Source: Umbilicaria muhlenbergii (lineage: Eukaryota; Ascomycota; Lecanoromycetes; Umbilicariales; Umbilicariaceae). Taken from it: 64,000 nucleotides of DNA. The notes beneath the pieces are model-generated. The model worked only from the letters and a program-made list of their open reading frames with translations, had not been told where the DNA came from and did no database searches. Shown piece after piece: positions 33,107-45,317 of the stretch; the stretch's first letter is position 1; every line of letters begins with the position of its first letter. Location of the stretch: NCBI GenBank assembly GCA_000611775.1, contig KK106983.1:2600808-2664807 (forward strand), in the 5' to 3' direction. Both the position numbers and the translations under genes were made by a program.

Positions 33107-35100
33107 TCCTTTCCGAACCAGAAGTGGTACCACCTCAAGCGGAACTCCCCTGTTCCCCTAGCTCACCGATAACGCACGCCTGATCCACCCGCATCCTCTC
33201 TGCATCCTCTGTACATCCTATTATGTGATCAGCACAACACTTCATCCCTATTCAGAACCAACAACAGGAAGCTTACCAGCTCAGAGAGCTTCGCGCCGTT
33301 TCTTCCAAGCCTCAACAGTGATCTGTCTTACCCTTTCGTGTGTGCGTTCCACCTATGAATGTGCTTCTCTGACCTTTACCATCTCTCCGAGGGTTGCAGC
33401 TCCCCTCGGGTCTAATTGGCATCGACTCAGATCACCGTTCGCCTTTTCCGCTTTCTGCGTTCTGGACTCTGCTTTGCTTAGCAGTAGTGTCACAGTGCTT
33501 GTTGTGCGGAGATGGCATCTTGCAGGCGTTGGCGCTCGGCCGTTGGATTTCCTGACATAATAGTGGATTTTGTTGACGCTGTCGAAGAGGATGCTGATGC
33601 TAGACGATGGTGCTGTACGCCGGTGCTGGAGGATGTATGATGTCGATGATAGATTTTCCATTGTGATATGTATATTTGAGGGAATGTCTGTTGAGACACC
33701 TCTTTTGTCATGTGCACCAATGTGCTACAAGTCAACCCAGTTATCGTGTCTTTTGAGCTTGTCACAGTCGTTGCCTGTGGAAATCACAAATTGTGAAACC
33801 AAAGAGAGGTACCTGAGAGCGGTGCCTTCGAGCTTTGAAATTTGAGGGCTGCTCATGAGCTCTGCAGCGTACGAGCGGTAACGCAAAACCTGTGATACTT
33901 ATCAGCGGCACCACCTCCAACCTAGATATGTCCACTACCCCTCCCTTGCACTGCACCCTGAACGTGTCACCTGCTAAGGCTGAGTGAATGGCGCCTTCAA
34001 GACGAAAACAGGAAATTGTTGTCGCCCATCCATACAAGCTAATCCTATGCGCAGGACGCTGTGTCTTAGGGTTCTCTTCAGAAGGCATCAAGAACTGTCA
34101 TCTAGTCATTCGCAGGATTTCAGATAGGCTTTACCATGCCCCCAAGTTCTCGTTACTTTTGGCTACCAGAAAACGAGTCAATACCATCTGAGCTCTTCAG
34201 GTAGGTGTGTGCAACTCCACGATTTGAAAAACCGGACACCGCTATGGATCCGTAACATCCAAATGGGTACCATCTGATCATCTTCTTACCTACAGCAGAC
34301 CCTTTCTTTGCTAACGATGCTCGCACAAGCAATCATCGTCCTATGTTGGACCCAAAGTCCTTATCATCACGGCAGAAAAGCATGTTGAAACAGAATGCGA
34401 TAAACGTCTCTGTCCAAGCCTGCAAGTTTGCCAAACTCGACTATGCTGCCATTCGTCACCAGCGGTGGATTACCATTACACAAGATAACCCACGACAGCC
34501 AACCGTTCAATGATAGATTTAACTTTGAGAGTATGCTCACCATTCCAGTGTGCAACAACATCAACGGTGAATACATTAGCGTAGTTGCAAGTACGTTGTC
34601 CTTGCCCATTCTCACATCTGCGCCTGCTCATGGCATCGCAACAGCGGACAAGGCTCGTCATTACGTGTGCAAACGCATAGCTGACGATGGGACGGACGAG
34701 ACGTGGCGCTTCTTCCACGCCTCAAACTTCTCCGGCTTGCTGCCCCTAAACCGCTTCGTATCCATAAAAGTACATGGTAGCGTAGCCTGTGTCTAATCAT
34801 AAAGGACATCTCGGTCAAAACACCAAGAACGTGCAAGATACAAATGTGACTCTGCCGCATTACCAGATATCTTATCAGAATGCAACTTTCCATACACTCA
34901 CGCCAATCACATGATTTGGTGTGTTCTTCGCGAAGCGAGGCACGTTCGTCCTCATACTCCGGAGTACAGCCTCTTCAACCTCAACTCAGCCTCATCGTGC
35001 CCTTGGGAGAGACGGCTTATGAGGTCATGTCGTCACTTCCCAAAATCATGATCAATGATATTTCCCTATAAAACTTACTGCACTTATTTCCAAGTCACTG
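33107..35100. other. large intergenic region
   Basis: About 2 kb without a gene I can name. The longest plausible frame is 34428-34796 (+, 122 codons), which begins MPNSTMLPFVTSG and has no recognised domain; it may be chance. The last few hundred bases should carry the promoter of the ZGRF1-domain gene. Confidence 0.4.
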
Positions 35101-37143
35101 ATGACACCCTCCGCTGCGCGCAACGCGACCTCTTTTGCCGTGCCGTCAACGCAGAACACGGCTCCGGTCCTTGAATTCCGCTGCCTTTACAGCCACGACC
35201 TTCGACGCAAGTCGAAGCGATGGCAGGATGGCTTTATGCGCTTTCACACTTTCAACAAGCGCATCATGATCTACGATGTGCCACGCAATTTCATTGGCGA
35301 CACTCACTGGCGCGAGGACGAGGCGGTGCAGGATGGCGATGAATTACAATTGGAGAAGGGAGTGCTAGTTCAGGTGGGAGAGGCTGTTGGAAGCATAGAG
35401 CAAGATTTGACGGCGCTGTTTGAGAAGAAGTGGCAGAAGCAAGCTGGATCTCCTGGCAAAGCTACGTCGCCGCCCCGACCAACGCTGGTGGCTACGGCGA
35501 GATCTACAGCAGCACCTTTGTCACAGCTCAGGCCAAAGTCTCTCAATGCTTTACTTGGGACTCCCAGAGGTCCACACGGAAGAGCCGTTCTTTCAACAAA
35601 GTCACCGTACGACCATCGCCAACGAGGAGAGAATGATCATTCAGAAGATGGCAGAGCCTTCAAACGGCAGAGGCTGGACTCTCACTCTGACCGAAATACT
35701 AACACACCCCTTTGGGTCAGAACAGCTGACACTCAAGGCTCCCCCGGGCATGGACCGAAACAAAAGCTACGCGTGGCATCACCTGCCAGCCAAAGCACGA
35801 AGGATACTGACCGTGAGATAATTGAAGTCGATTCTTCTGATGAGGATACGCCGGCACCACAGCACATCAGACAGAAAAAATGCTCGCCGTATACGGATCC
35901 ACCGCATCAGCGCAATCTATCTCCCGACGCACCATCTCTTTTTCTTTCTCAAAGTCCCGATGACTCCCTGAGCGAGGTAGAGACTGCGCGCCCCGATGTC
36001 GTGGCAGAACCTCTCGAGGTCCATTCAACCAAAAGAAAACAGGTCACGCCTGTGCACACTACAAGTCACACGGTCGTCAATCCCTTACGTATTGTTTCTC
36101 GGAAGCCACGTAAAAAACTAATGTACAAGGACCTCCTACCACAAAGACCTCCTTCACGGGAAAACGCCGGGGACAGACGCAGGCAAGCTTCAGATGATGG
36201 GTCCAAGAATCTTGACAGAGTTGTTTCGGAGTGTCCAGGAACAGCAAAAGGTCTTAGCAATCTACAGTACGCAGACAAATCTCCAAAGAAAGATAGATCA
36301 AGAAATAAGAAGCACCAAGCTGAATACGATTCGCCTGGAAGCTCTGAAGCATTCAGCGAAAATGATCGTGGCATTGACGTGTCCAGGTCAGAAGCGCCTG
36401 TACCCGCCTCTGAATTGGACCGACAGCGCCCGGACAGAAGTCTGAACACTTCAATCACTGTTGGCGTTGAGGACATAGGTCCTCATATGGTTGCGCTGTC
36501 GAAATCTCCAACTATTACTTCGAAGGCAGCACCATATGGCTTCACTAAAGCTCCAGCCCGCGCGTCACATGTAACCAAAGGCACGTGCGACGCGGGTCTC
36601 GAACTATCAGAGCTGGACCAAATACTTTTAGTACATCCTGGACCCACCAGTATCTCTACTTCCTCCAACAGCAAGGCCAGAAGACCACAGGTCTCCGAGA
36701 CTAATACGAACCCAAAAGACCCGCCAGTCTTATCTCAAACCGTGCCTAAGCCAATCAATTCGAAGCCGCTCAACAGCAACCTCCCGCCGCCTAAGCTGCA
36801 AGCATTACAGGACGAATCCACCGTTGTGCCGCAACCTCAGCCCGTACTTCAGATCCAGCGGCAGCGAAATCCACCACGACGACCACCGCCGCTGCTCTCC
36901 CCCCCGCGCTATCCCTTGAGGAAATCCCTTTCAGAGAGCGACAACGTCCGCCCATCAACCACCGGTAAGCCACCACCGCCGAAGCGATCCCTACAAAAAG
37001 CCACGTCGGACTTGACAGGTTTGCGCAGTAAAGCTAGGGACGCGGTTGGGCCTGGGATGCTGGAGGATAAAGACCTGGGTCCTTGGAGTCGTGAGGCATT
37101 TGATCTGTTTGGGTGGATCCCGGAGGGAAAGGGAAAAGGATGA
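35101..37143 (+). CDS. ZGRF1/Dbl2-type DUF2439-domain protein
   Basis: Single exon, 680 codons. The N-terminal 85 residues form the ZGRF1 (DUF2439) domain: VLEFRCLYSHDLRRKSKRW, DGFMRFHTFNKRIMIYDVPR, FIGDTHWREDE and LEKGVLVQVGEA. In S. pombe Dbl2 and human ZGRF1 this domain belongs to proteins that help recruit or form DNA helicases at recombination intermediates. The rest is a long Ser/Pro/Arg-rich, probably disordered region, with an IIEVDSSDED SUMO-interaction-like motif near residue 240. It ends in a short conserved-looking SREAFDLFGWIPEG tail. No helicase domain follows, as in Dbl2. The nuclear DNA-repair role is inferred from the domain. Confidence 0.85.
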   Translation: MTPSAARNATSFAVPSTQNTAPVLEFRCLYSHDLRRKSKRWQDGFMRFHTFNKRIMIYDVPRNFIGDTHWREDEAVQDGDELQLEKGVLVQVGEAVGSIEQDLTALFEKKWQKQAGSPGKATSPPRPTLVATARSTAAPLSQLRPKSLNALLGTPRGPHGRAVLSTKSPYDHRQRGENDHSEDGRAFKRQRLDSHSDRNTNTPLWVRTADTQGSPGHGPKQKLRVASPASQSTKDTDREIIEVDSSDEDTPAPQHIRQKKCSPYTDPPHQRNLSPDAPSLFLSQSPDDSLSEVETARPDVVAEPLEVHSTKRKQVTPVHTTSHTVVNPLRIVSRKPRKKLMYKDLLPQRPPSRENAGDRRRQASDDGSKNLDRVVSECPGTAKGLSNLQYADKSPKKDRSRNKKHQAEYDSPGSSEAFSENDRGIDVSRSEAPVPASELDRQRPDRSLNTSITVGVEDIGPHMVALSKSPTITSKAAPYGFTKAPARASHVTKGTCDAGLELSELDQILLVHPGPTSISTSSNSKARRPQVSETNTNPKDPPVLSQTVPKPINSKPLNSNLPPPKLQALQDESTVVPQPQPVLQIQRQRNPPRRPPPLLSPPRYPLRKSLSESDNVRPSTTGKPPPPKRSLQKATSDLTGLRSKARDAVGPGMLEDKDLGPWSREAFDLFGWIPEGKGKG

Positions 37144-37583
37144 TGGCAGGCGAGGAAAGGTGTACGAAGCAGCGGACGATCACGATGCACTATCCATGGC
37201 TAAGCGCCGTGATATAGTTGTTGCAAGGACTCGAGACGACGATGATCTGCATAGATGGGCTGCATATTGCTGTGGGGAACTTGTCTATAGTAAGATTGTT
37301 CGTACATTTGAACATGATGACTCCAAGATGCTAGAAATGTAGGGTACAAAGGAAATTGCGATAGCAGTCCGGACCGAGCCCACGGTCCCTACTCCGCCAG
37401 TGCCCCTGGATGAGCGTAAATTAATGCAGATTGCCACCCACCCTGCCTAGCCGTGAACGGCTTGATTCATTGCGCAATCCAAAACCCAACAAACGTTGGT
37501 CGGCGTCTTGAAAACCCGATAGGAAATTTGTAACTCGGTTTGCTATAGGGAAACATACCCGGTTGCCCACTGCCGCATCAGCT
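37144..37583. other. convergent intergenic region (ZGRF1-domain gene / ApsA)
   Basis: About 440 bp between converging stop codons. No gene recognised. Confidence 0.4.
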
Positions 37584-40500
37584 CTACTGATCGTGCGAGT
37601 GCGAATGCCGCCCATTCTTAGCGAGAGATCCAACATCATGCCTCCCTATCTCATGCAAGCATGGTCAGCAGATGTATTCCCCGACAACAAGTCCACGCGC
37701 CACCAGAGGGTTTGAAAGACTTACCATCGCAGCATGCCCTCACGTTTTCCAACTGATCGGAGCCCTTCTCCTGCTGGCTGATCACCTGCCTCACGTCCTC
37801 GGCACTGTCATGCACCACGCTCGCATTATATATACTCCCGTTCTCCCCTCGTTCCTGCTGAGTACTCCTTCGGCTCGACATTGATGCGCGTCCCGCCTTC
37901 CCAGACCGCCAATAGTTGCTCAGCCGCGATGACATCGAACTGCCTTGCTCTTTCCTCGACAACTGCGGGTTTCGACTGGCGGTGGAAGATTGCGCAGCTG
38001 CTTTGTCGACCGGCACACCGGTTGGCAGGCGGGTGGAGAGGCTGGATTGGTTGCGGGATTGGGGGGAGTGGCCGCGGGTGGTGCGGCTGTTGTAAGAAGA
38101 CAGCGAAACGCGTGATCCACCCGTGCGGGAAAAGCGTCTGCCCGATGAAGGATTGAACTCTTCAACATCTTCGCTGGTGATGTCGTTTGCGCCGCCAACA
38201 CCTGCCGTTTCGGGACCTGTGCGCAGGAGCAGGTAGGAGAGCGCGTTGAACCAGGTTTCGTGGCGTTGCCCGGTGGTGGCGGTGAACTTGACGGCTCGCC
38301 CAGGGGTTATGACTATAAGGCTTTTGCGGTGAAGGCCAGGCGGCATGGGATTATCATCGGTCACTACTCGAACAGCCTCAATGGCAACACTCTTAGCTTT
38401 GAGCTCAGCCCGACCTGCAGTTGCCGGGTCGCGGTCGCTCCAGTACAAGGTCCTGGTGTAGGGATGGACCCAGAAGAAGCGACGATGGCGGTTATCTGAC
38501 ATTTCTCCACGGCCGGCTTTACGTGTATATTTCCAGAGATACTCGCCTATCATAGTCTGCGTGATGGCTTGTATCATGCGGGGATCGGTACCACCCTCAA
38601 GACCATGCGGCATCATAGGCATGCCGTCAGTCCGTATGTTGAACCGCTCATCAAGTTCAGATGCAAATGAAGAGAAGGAAGATCTCCGAGACATCTGACT
38701 TCGCTGGGTAGAGTATCGAGCTCGGGGAGTGGTGCTACCATGTTTCGACGCGGAGGTTGGGGGTCGCTGCTCAGTTGGTGTTCGCGGTCTGTAGGCGGGT
38801 TGTCGGTATGCAGACGCAGGAACAAGCGGGGGTCCCATGACCACTGGTGGAGCTTCCGTAGATGGAGCCTTCTGAGCAGCTGCGGCTATTGCCTGCCGAT
38901 GATCTGGCGGCAGTGGAGGATAAGTGCCAGGTGCGGATGCGGATGCCGCAGCCGCGCGGATACTATTTAGGCTGCCTTGACGCTTCGACGACTTGAGAGG
39001 TACCGCTTCTCGAGCAGGTACTACTGCCTCTGCCATTGATACTTGAGCTCGTCCAAGACTGACGGTATTGTCGTGAGATCGAGTCCGCTGCGGGGTGGCC
39101 ATGGAAGCCCCGATATCTGATAATGGCTTCAGGGACGGCCCCTTTGCAGACTCATGTCCATCCTGTGGCATAGATGTTGACGATTTCTGTTCTCTGTGCC
39201 TCAAGATATTCTCAATTTCCTCAGATGACAATAGAGTTTGCGAGCTCTGGTCAGCCGTGTCAACGAGCACCGGATCAGTTGGAAAGTCCGATTTAACAGG
39301 TCTGCCCAGTCCACCAGGTGCAACATTGCCCGGCACTTCACCGAACAGCATTCTCTCCCGATCGCCGGTGGCCGCAGGTATGATGGGCGACTCTTGAGGG
39401 GTATCATCTTCCGCAACGCGCGGTGGTTCAGGTAATTGCGTGTTGTTCCATCCAAAAACGGATCCAAGAATTCCACCCTTCAGGGCTGCTGACAATTGGT
39501 TTTCCGATTCCACTAGAGCTGTCGTGTCCCCACTCGTAGTGCTATAGAGGTCCGGCATATGACGGGGTGGCGAAAGTGGAGCAGGCTCGACCGGAGCTGT
39601 TTCCAAGGTTTGTATCAAGGAGAAAGACAATGTATTAGCAGAGCTGGGTTCGGTCAATGCCCGTGGACTCGCCTCATGGGCAACAACTTGGGAGGCAGCC
39701 GACCGCGTCGAAGTTGGCGTTGACGTGAGCGCAGGGCCAAACGTTGGGATCTGACTGGCAAATTTTGCCAGAGGCTGATCCCATATAGGCCGAAGGGGCG
39801 ACGGGGTATTTGAAAGGTCTGAGGTTACCCCGGATCTGCTTGCGGGTGTCCGTTGCACACCGATGTCTCTCGTTCGAGGTGTGGCAGGTACCGGCGCTGG
39901 CACATCTACCTGTGAAACAACATCATGCTCTCGCATGCCTGCTACAGCAGGATTTCCATGTGGGAGCAAAGGCTCCCAGGGCTCCGTCATCATGCCTGAG
40001 TCGATCATAGGCGTTTTAGGAACAGGAGGGAAATCTGCCGCTACCACCGTATATGTTGAAAATCTTGCACCAGGGCTTGAACGTTGCGAGACGATGCTCG
40101 CTCTGCTTGGAGTTCTGTCAACCTCTTCACCACTGTCGTCACCGTCCATATCTCCAAGCTCCGCATACAGGCTTTGCCCACCCTGGACCCCATTACTGAT
40201 GAAACTCGCTGGTGAATTCTTGACACTCGATGTAGTGCTGGTTGGAGTGCTATCGCTACCTACCTGTGAACGACGGGAACCGCGGTTCATTCTCAAGCGG
40301 TAACGTTGCGGGTGAGATTGCAAAGTTGTCTTGAGGTCTTGACGATTGACATCACCATCATCACCTTCATCTGCGGAAGTCGAGGCGGTGCTAATGAAAG
40401 AGCTCCTATTGACAGAGTCTGCAGTCACATGTGGTAATGCTCTCCTACCACGCACGGTTCCTGAACGAGCAGTAGCGCCCTCAGTCTCTGTCTTCTCGTC

Positions 40501-42285
40501 ACTGCTGTCCCCTGCCATGCTTTCGGCTCCTGTCTGGAAGGTTTCGTCTTCCGTGGGGTGGTCCTGCTCGTTCGCAGTCTCGAAAGCATCTTCACTATCG
40601 TTCGCGGTCTGGTACGCATCGCTCATGTCAGTGGGCTTGCCATCTACGACCCCACGCTTAACACCATGGGATCTCGCAGCAGCGGCTCGACTGGGGCTAT
40701 TGTCGCCATTGCGATCCTCCCATTCGGCTTCTTCAAGCATGATGTCAGTTCTACTGCTTCTACCAGCCCCAAGGACGCCTGGACGGAAGGGCTTTTTGGC
40801 CAGGTCCTGTAGCGGCCTGGCTTTGGCCCGTTTGCTGCCGCCATCGGCAGTCCCAAGGCTGCTTCTCCTCACTTCCAACTCGTCCCTTGCCTCTTGCAGC
40901 ATACGCTTCAACTCCACCTTCTCAGTCTTCTCACGATGTATGTTACTCTTTAGGTTCTGAATCATGCGATGAGCGTGGTGGAGGGAGCTCTTGAGCGTCT
41001 CGGATTCCAACATAGAATGCCTCGAAGTCGCCTTTGAAGGTGAAGGCGGTGGGGAATGTTCCGAATCAGAATGGTCCGCGGGTAGATCTTCGGACTCTGG
41101 GTCTAGCTCTCGAGTAGGCTCAACGTTCTCATGCGCAAACCGCCCCGCAACAGCCTTTGCCAATTCCTGATTCTGCGAAGCCAGTTCCTCCACTCTGCGC
41201 TGCAGCATGGTTCGTTCACTTTCAAAGAATGTCACCTCCTTCCGTAGACCGGCGAGTTCTGATTCTTGGGCTTTACGCGCAGCGGCGTGATCTTCAGTGA
41301 GCTTTCCATTAGCCTGCTTCAAGTCATCGAGCTCTCTTTGCGCCGCGGTCTTTTCCGAGGTTGCGGCAGCCAAACTCTGCTGCAGCCGTTGCTCTCTGGA
41401 CCCTGCCTCTTTTGCGGCTGCGAGAAGCTCATGAGTTTGCGTTTCAAGACTCCAGTTTTCGTCCTTGTAACGCTGTTCACTCTCGTCTAGGCTTTTGAGA
41501 CGTTGAGCAAAGCCCTCGGCCTCGATTTCTAATCGCGATTTTTCCACATTGACGGCCTTGAGGGACTCTTCCCGATCGGCAAGTATCGTTTTAAGTTGCC
41601 TAGCCTGTGCTAGCAACGAAGTGCTAATATCTGTTACGAGTTCGATATCATGGACTCGGCTCGAGGTCTGGTTCCGTTGTTTTCTTGAAGGAACATTAAG
41701 CTTCGAAGGTGAATCCGTGGCTTGGCTGGAGAACTTCGTAGGGCTTGGGGGTCTCTATGTACGTAAATTAGTATGATATTTTTTCACTTGTAGAGCAAAG
41801 TAACGTACACCCCCATTGAGTGCGAAAGGAGCATTTGCTGTTTCTTCAGAAAGAGGCACGCGGGGCTTTGAGCCGAGAAAGGCCCTTGCGCTCTCCCGAC
41901 CAAGCTCATTGTACTCCTTTTCAATATCCGAAAGCTTTTGGCGGAGCTCGGGACCAATATCGCCCTCCTCCTTTTGTGATTCTACCTCCCTCAACCTTTC
42001 CGTCAAATCCTTCCGCTGTTGCACTAAAGCCGTACCCAGTCTTGAAGCTTCCTGCAGCCTTCTCTCCGTTTCAGCCAGGTGGGCCTCCAAAGCACGCTTA
42101 GCTTGTGTGGGAGATTGATTGTTCAGCGCGAAGAGCTGGGTATCGAAAGTTGAGTATCTGTGTGGATGAGAGGATTGCGATTGCGCCGGCGAGTTCGTAA
42201 AAGGATCATCTGCTTGCTGAGTGATTCCATTCGCGCTCACCACCCCAACGGCCCCAGTGCTTTGTTTGGCGAGTGTAGCGGACAT
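37584..42285 (-). CDS. apsA: ApsA/Num1-type cortical anchor with C-terminal PH domain
   Basis: Cell-cortex protein that anchors dynein and positions nuclei. Exons 42285-41809, 41754-37725 and 37645-37584 give 1,522 codons with matching phases. The N-terminal third is coiled coil (heptads from about residue 55 to 450, e.g. AHLAETERRLQEASRLGTAL). The middle is acidic and Ser/Thr-rich with an AYQTANDSEDAFETANE stretch. The PH domain lies near residues 1220-1345: MIGEYLWKYTRKAGRG, HRRFFWVHPYTRTLYWSD and RAVKFTATTGQRHETWFNAL. The terminal exon is short; splicing there restores CCDG-RHDVGSLAKN and a His-rich end instead of a run-on. The family is usually larger in yeast (Num1) because of internal repeats that are absent here. 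Confidence 0.93.
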
Positions 42286-43048
42286 GATGCCCTAAGGCGA
42301 TGGTTTCCGTGACTTGGAAGTTGTTGCTTTGCAAGCACTTCGACTACGGCCGTCGGCCAAGCATGACAGCAAGTTCCCCGCAACACTCTCGGATAACGTT
42401 TTGGCGCTGGAATGTTACGCGAAAGTGCAAAACAGAGCGTTGTAGTGACACTGATCGATTGCTGTAGCTTCCAAGTGGAGCAATAAATAGTGGGTAGTGT
42501 TTTGGACCAGCTGTCGCGGGTACTGATCGGACGCGTTTTGGCGATGTCTAAAAATGTAGCGAAGGAGTGGCGGAGAGCGAGGGAAGGTGGAGGGTAGTCG
42601 TAGTGTTGACAGCTCGAGTGTCACAGGAGCAAGAGGGGGATCTTCGCGCGCTGTTGTTGTTGCACTGTTCGCTAGTGTGGACGGGACTTGCCGTCGGGCA
42701 GTTGTGTGGCGCACCCGAGAGACTGTACTCGTCCCAGTCTGAGGGTCCCAGTCCCAGTCCCAGTGCCGCTTCCCCACAGCGCAGCATCACCTGCAGATTA
42801 CACAATCAGCGACAGGGAACGGCGAGTTCCTGCAGACCCGGTCTGCTCTGTTCATGTACCTTAAGAACCCCTTCCCTTGGTGTGCCACACAGAGCTGTAT
42901 CTCACCGCATTCTCGAAGCATCTCCGTGTCATTACCCATCCATCTCCTTAGTCAGCGGGAAGCTTGATCGCGTCTTCTGGCTGCGCCTTGCAACTCTTGC
43001 ATCTCGAGGCCAATCTAAGCTCACGACAGCATCATCGCGACTACAGTT
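42286..43048. promoter_or_regulatory. divergent promoter region (apsA / CWC24)
   Basis: About 760 bp between divergent starts. It includes three copies of the hexamer TCCCAG at about 42745-42765. No specific factor site is assigned. Confidence 0.35.
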
Positions 43049-44095
43049 ATGGAATCAACTGACTTGACTGTGGAGGCACCAGAGGTAGCGCAACCTCTGT
43101 TCAAGAAACGCGGAGCTAAGAAAGCAAATCTGCGCAAACGCCCCGCCACACCACCCTCTGCGTCCGATACTTCCGACTATTCTTCTTCAGACGACGAGCA
43201 AGGACGCAGAATCAAGCGTCGACGGAAGACGGCCGGTATTACTGCAAGTTCTGGCGCGGCGGTCAAGTCTACAACAGAGGATCTCGAAGCGACAAAGTTC
43301 GCAGCAGATCGCTCCGCCCTTATCGAGTCTACGAACGACGCGACGAAGCAATCTAACTGGTTCGACGAGAATGGTACGGATGAAATGGGCGCCAAGAGTC
43401 TGCTTGGAACCACCCGGCCTCGGCCAGACGCTGATACCGAAGCCGAACGCGATGGAACTTACAAGGGAGCTTCGAATTATCAGTCATTCATACAGAAGAA
43501 CCCCAATGCTCCTTCTCGGCAGCTTGGTCCTGTCAAAGCTCCTACGAACATTCGCACCATCACAGTAACGGACTTCGCGCCGGACGTATGCAAGGACTAC
43601 AAGCAGACGGGCTTCTGTGGATTCGGCGACAGCTGTAAGTTTCTACACGCTCGTGAGGACTACAAACAAGGCTGGCAACTGGACAAGGACTGGGAGAATG
43701 TCACAAAAGGAAAGAAGATTAGTGGAAAGACAGTGGCGTCAGCGAATCGAAACAAGGCTGGGAATGAGGATGGGGCATCAGATGATGACGACGATGCGGT
43801 GCTGGAGGGGATACCATTTGCATGTATCATCTGCAAGAAGCCATACACCAATCCGATTGTCACCAAGTGTGGGCATTACTTCTGTGAAGCCTGTGCCCTG
43901 AAGAGGTACAGAAAGTATCCATCGTGTGCGGCGTGTGGGGCGGGCACAGCTGGAGTTTTCAATGGGGCAAAGAACTTGCAAAAGCTTCTCGACAAGAAGA
44001 GGGAACGAGCCAAGAAAAGGAGAGCAAAGGCGTTGGAAAATGGGGAGGAAGCTAATGACGGGGACATAAAGGTGTTTGAGGATGAGGATGAGTAG
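43049..44095 (+). CDS. CWC24: pre-mRNA splicing factor CWC24 (RNF113A orthologue)
   Basis: Spliceosome factor that binds near the 5' splice site before the first catalytic step. Single exon, 348 codons. A basic/acidic N-terminus carries a bipartite nuclear signal (RRIKRRRK). The CCCH zinc finger is CKDYKQTGFCGFGDSCKFLH (C-x8-C-x5-C-x3-H) near residues 180-199. The RING finger near 255-300 reads CIICKKPYTNPIVTKCGHYF and then C-x2-C ... CAAC. The tail is Lys/Arg-rich, then acidic. The distance between the two fingers matches RNF113A. Confidence 0.96.
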   Translation: MESTDLTVEAPEVAQPLFKKRGAKKANLRKRPATPPSASDTSDYSSSDDEQGRRIKRRRKTAGITASSGAAVKSTTEDLEATKFAADRSALIESTNDATKQSNWFDENGTDEMGAKSLLGTTRPRPDADTEAERDGTYKGASNYQSFIQKNPNAPSRQLGPVKAPTNIRTITVTDFAPDVCKDYKQTGFCGFGDSCKFLHAREDYKQGWQLDKDWENVTKGKKISGKTVASANRNKAGNEDGASDDDDDAVLEGIPFACIICKKPYTNPIVTKCGHYFCEACALKRYRKYPSCAACGAGTAGVFNGAKNLQKLLDKKRERAKKRRAKALENGEEANDGDIKVFEDEDE

Positions 44096-44359
44096 CATGG
44101 TTTTATATCGAATTCGATCAGGGCAAGAGACTACAGCCGTCTGGACATCACTTCATACGAAGGCCGCTTTTCTGAGATTACCCTTACAACCACTGTGCCA
44201 ACTTTTACCGTCCTGCCCATCGTCCATCCGAACTATGAGCATATGCAGTTGATGATTTCTGAACCAGCATCACTTCATATGGAGACGGACACGGGTTTTC
44301 TAAGATAGTTCTTCGAGCATGCACATTTCCACAAGTCCTCTGAAACCGCTCAATAAAGC

Positions 44360-44857
44360 TCAAGGGCACTGCCCTTCTTCCTGCTCAGTGCCCGCGCCTG
44401 CACTTGGCCCGACCTTCAGGTAAATGCCGTCGACGAGCAGTCCCTGATTAAGACAGTGTGCGTCAAAGCAACAAAGGCATACCCTCGACGCATGGCTGCG
44501 GCTGAGACAATCCTGTCAGTAACACATGGCACGTCAGTTCTGCCGGCGTGAAGAGACATGCCCCAGTGAGCGCAAATATTATTCTCCTTGTGATACCTTT
44601 GATTTCCTAGCGAGAGGAGGATGCTTACTTACCCGGCACGCTATAGCATCGAAGCCCTGTTCTCGGCACGAGACCCGACATGCCAGCAGCTGGAGGAAAC
44701 AAGGCCTCAGCAGGCACCCCGCGCAATTGAGCGAGACAGAAGGATTTGGACTCTGGCGGGTAGAGAGGTCATCGAGTGTAACGGCGGCGGCCAGTGGGAG
44801 CGAGGTGAAGAATGAAACAATCGCACAAGTAGCAAGACTGGAAGTAGAAATCTTCAT
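44360..44857 (-). CDS. small secreted cysteine-rich protein (effector-like)
   Basis: Exon 1, 44857-44633, encodes a clear signal peptide MKISTSSLATCAIVSFFTSL ending near PLAAA, then a short linker and LNCAGCLLRPC, LACRVSC and IAC. The exon ends in GTAAGT. The best continuation is exon 2, 44512-44360, which starts DCLSRSHASR and ends GTEQEEGQCP; the total is about 125 residues. A second small intron (GTATGC...CAG) could remove CLCCFDAHC, so the C-terminal half is uncertain. Mature Cys spacing suggests disulfide bonds. No family recognised. Confidence 0.55.
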
Positions 44858-45317
44858 GTTCTGTAATGTGACGACGGCCCTGAGAGAGCAAGAGCGAAAT
44901 CCGCAAACTCTTGTTTAAATCGTGTGATGCTTAGTCGCTGGCTAGAGGTTTAGACGCTCAACATTGTGTCCAATCCCAAGCGGTTTCCGAAGAGCAAGTG
45001 CCGAAAAGCGCAAAGCATCCCCAAGTGCGGGAGAAACGATGCCCAAACGTTGTTACATCAAACTTTTAAATATGCGTTCAATATAGCGTATAGCTACCTA
45101 TGCTTCCCCTGTTAAAGAATCTGCGCTTTGAGGAGTTCGACGATTTTCCGAAGGTCGCCTGGGACGATCAACGTGAGCAGCCTATGCAACGCCATTCGCC
45201 ATCAAAGTAGCCAGATTCGTCGACCGTTTGTCTCGACAGACGTTGTTAGAATCCTGTCCCATTACGCCTGCTCCGGAGCTCAAGGTTGGCACTCCAGAAA
45301 AATAATTTTCGTAGGGT
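44858..45317. other. intergenic, no gene recognised
   Basis: Lies between the KU70 stop and the secreted-protein start, both on the minus strand; it should hold the secreted gene's promoter. Confidence 0.4.

Noticed and set aside
34428-34796. 122-codon plus-strand frame
   Set aside because: No recognisable domain or relatives, and no support from neighbouring splice signals; noted in the intergenic entry only.
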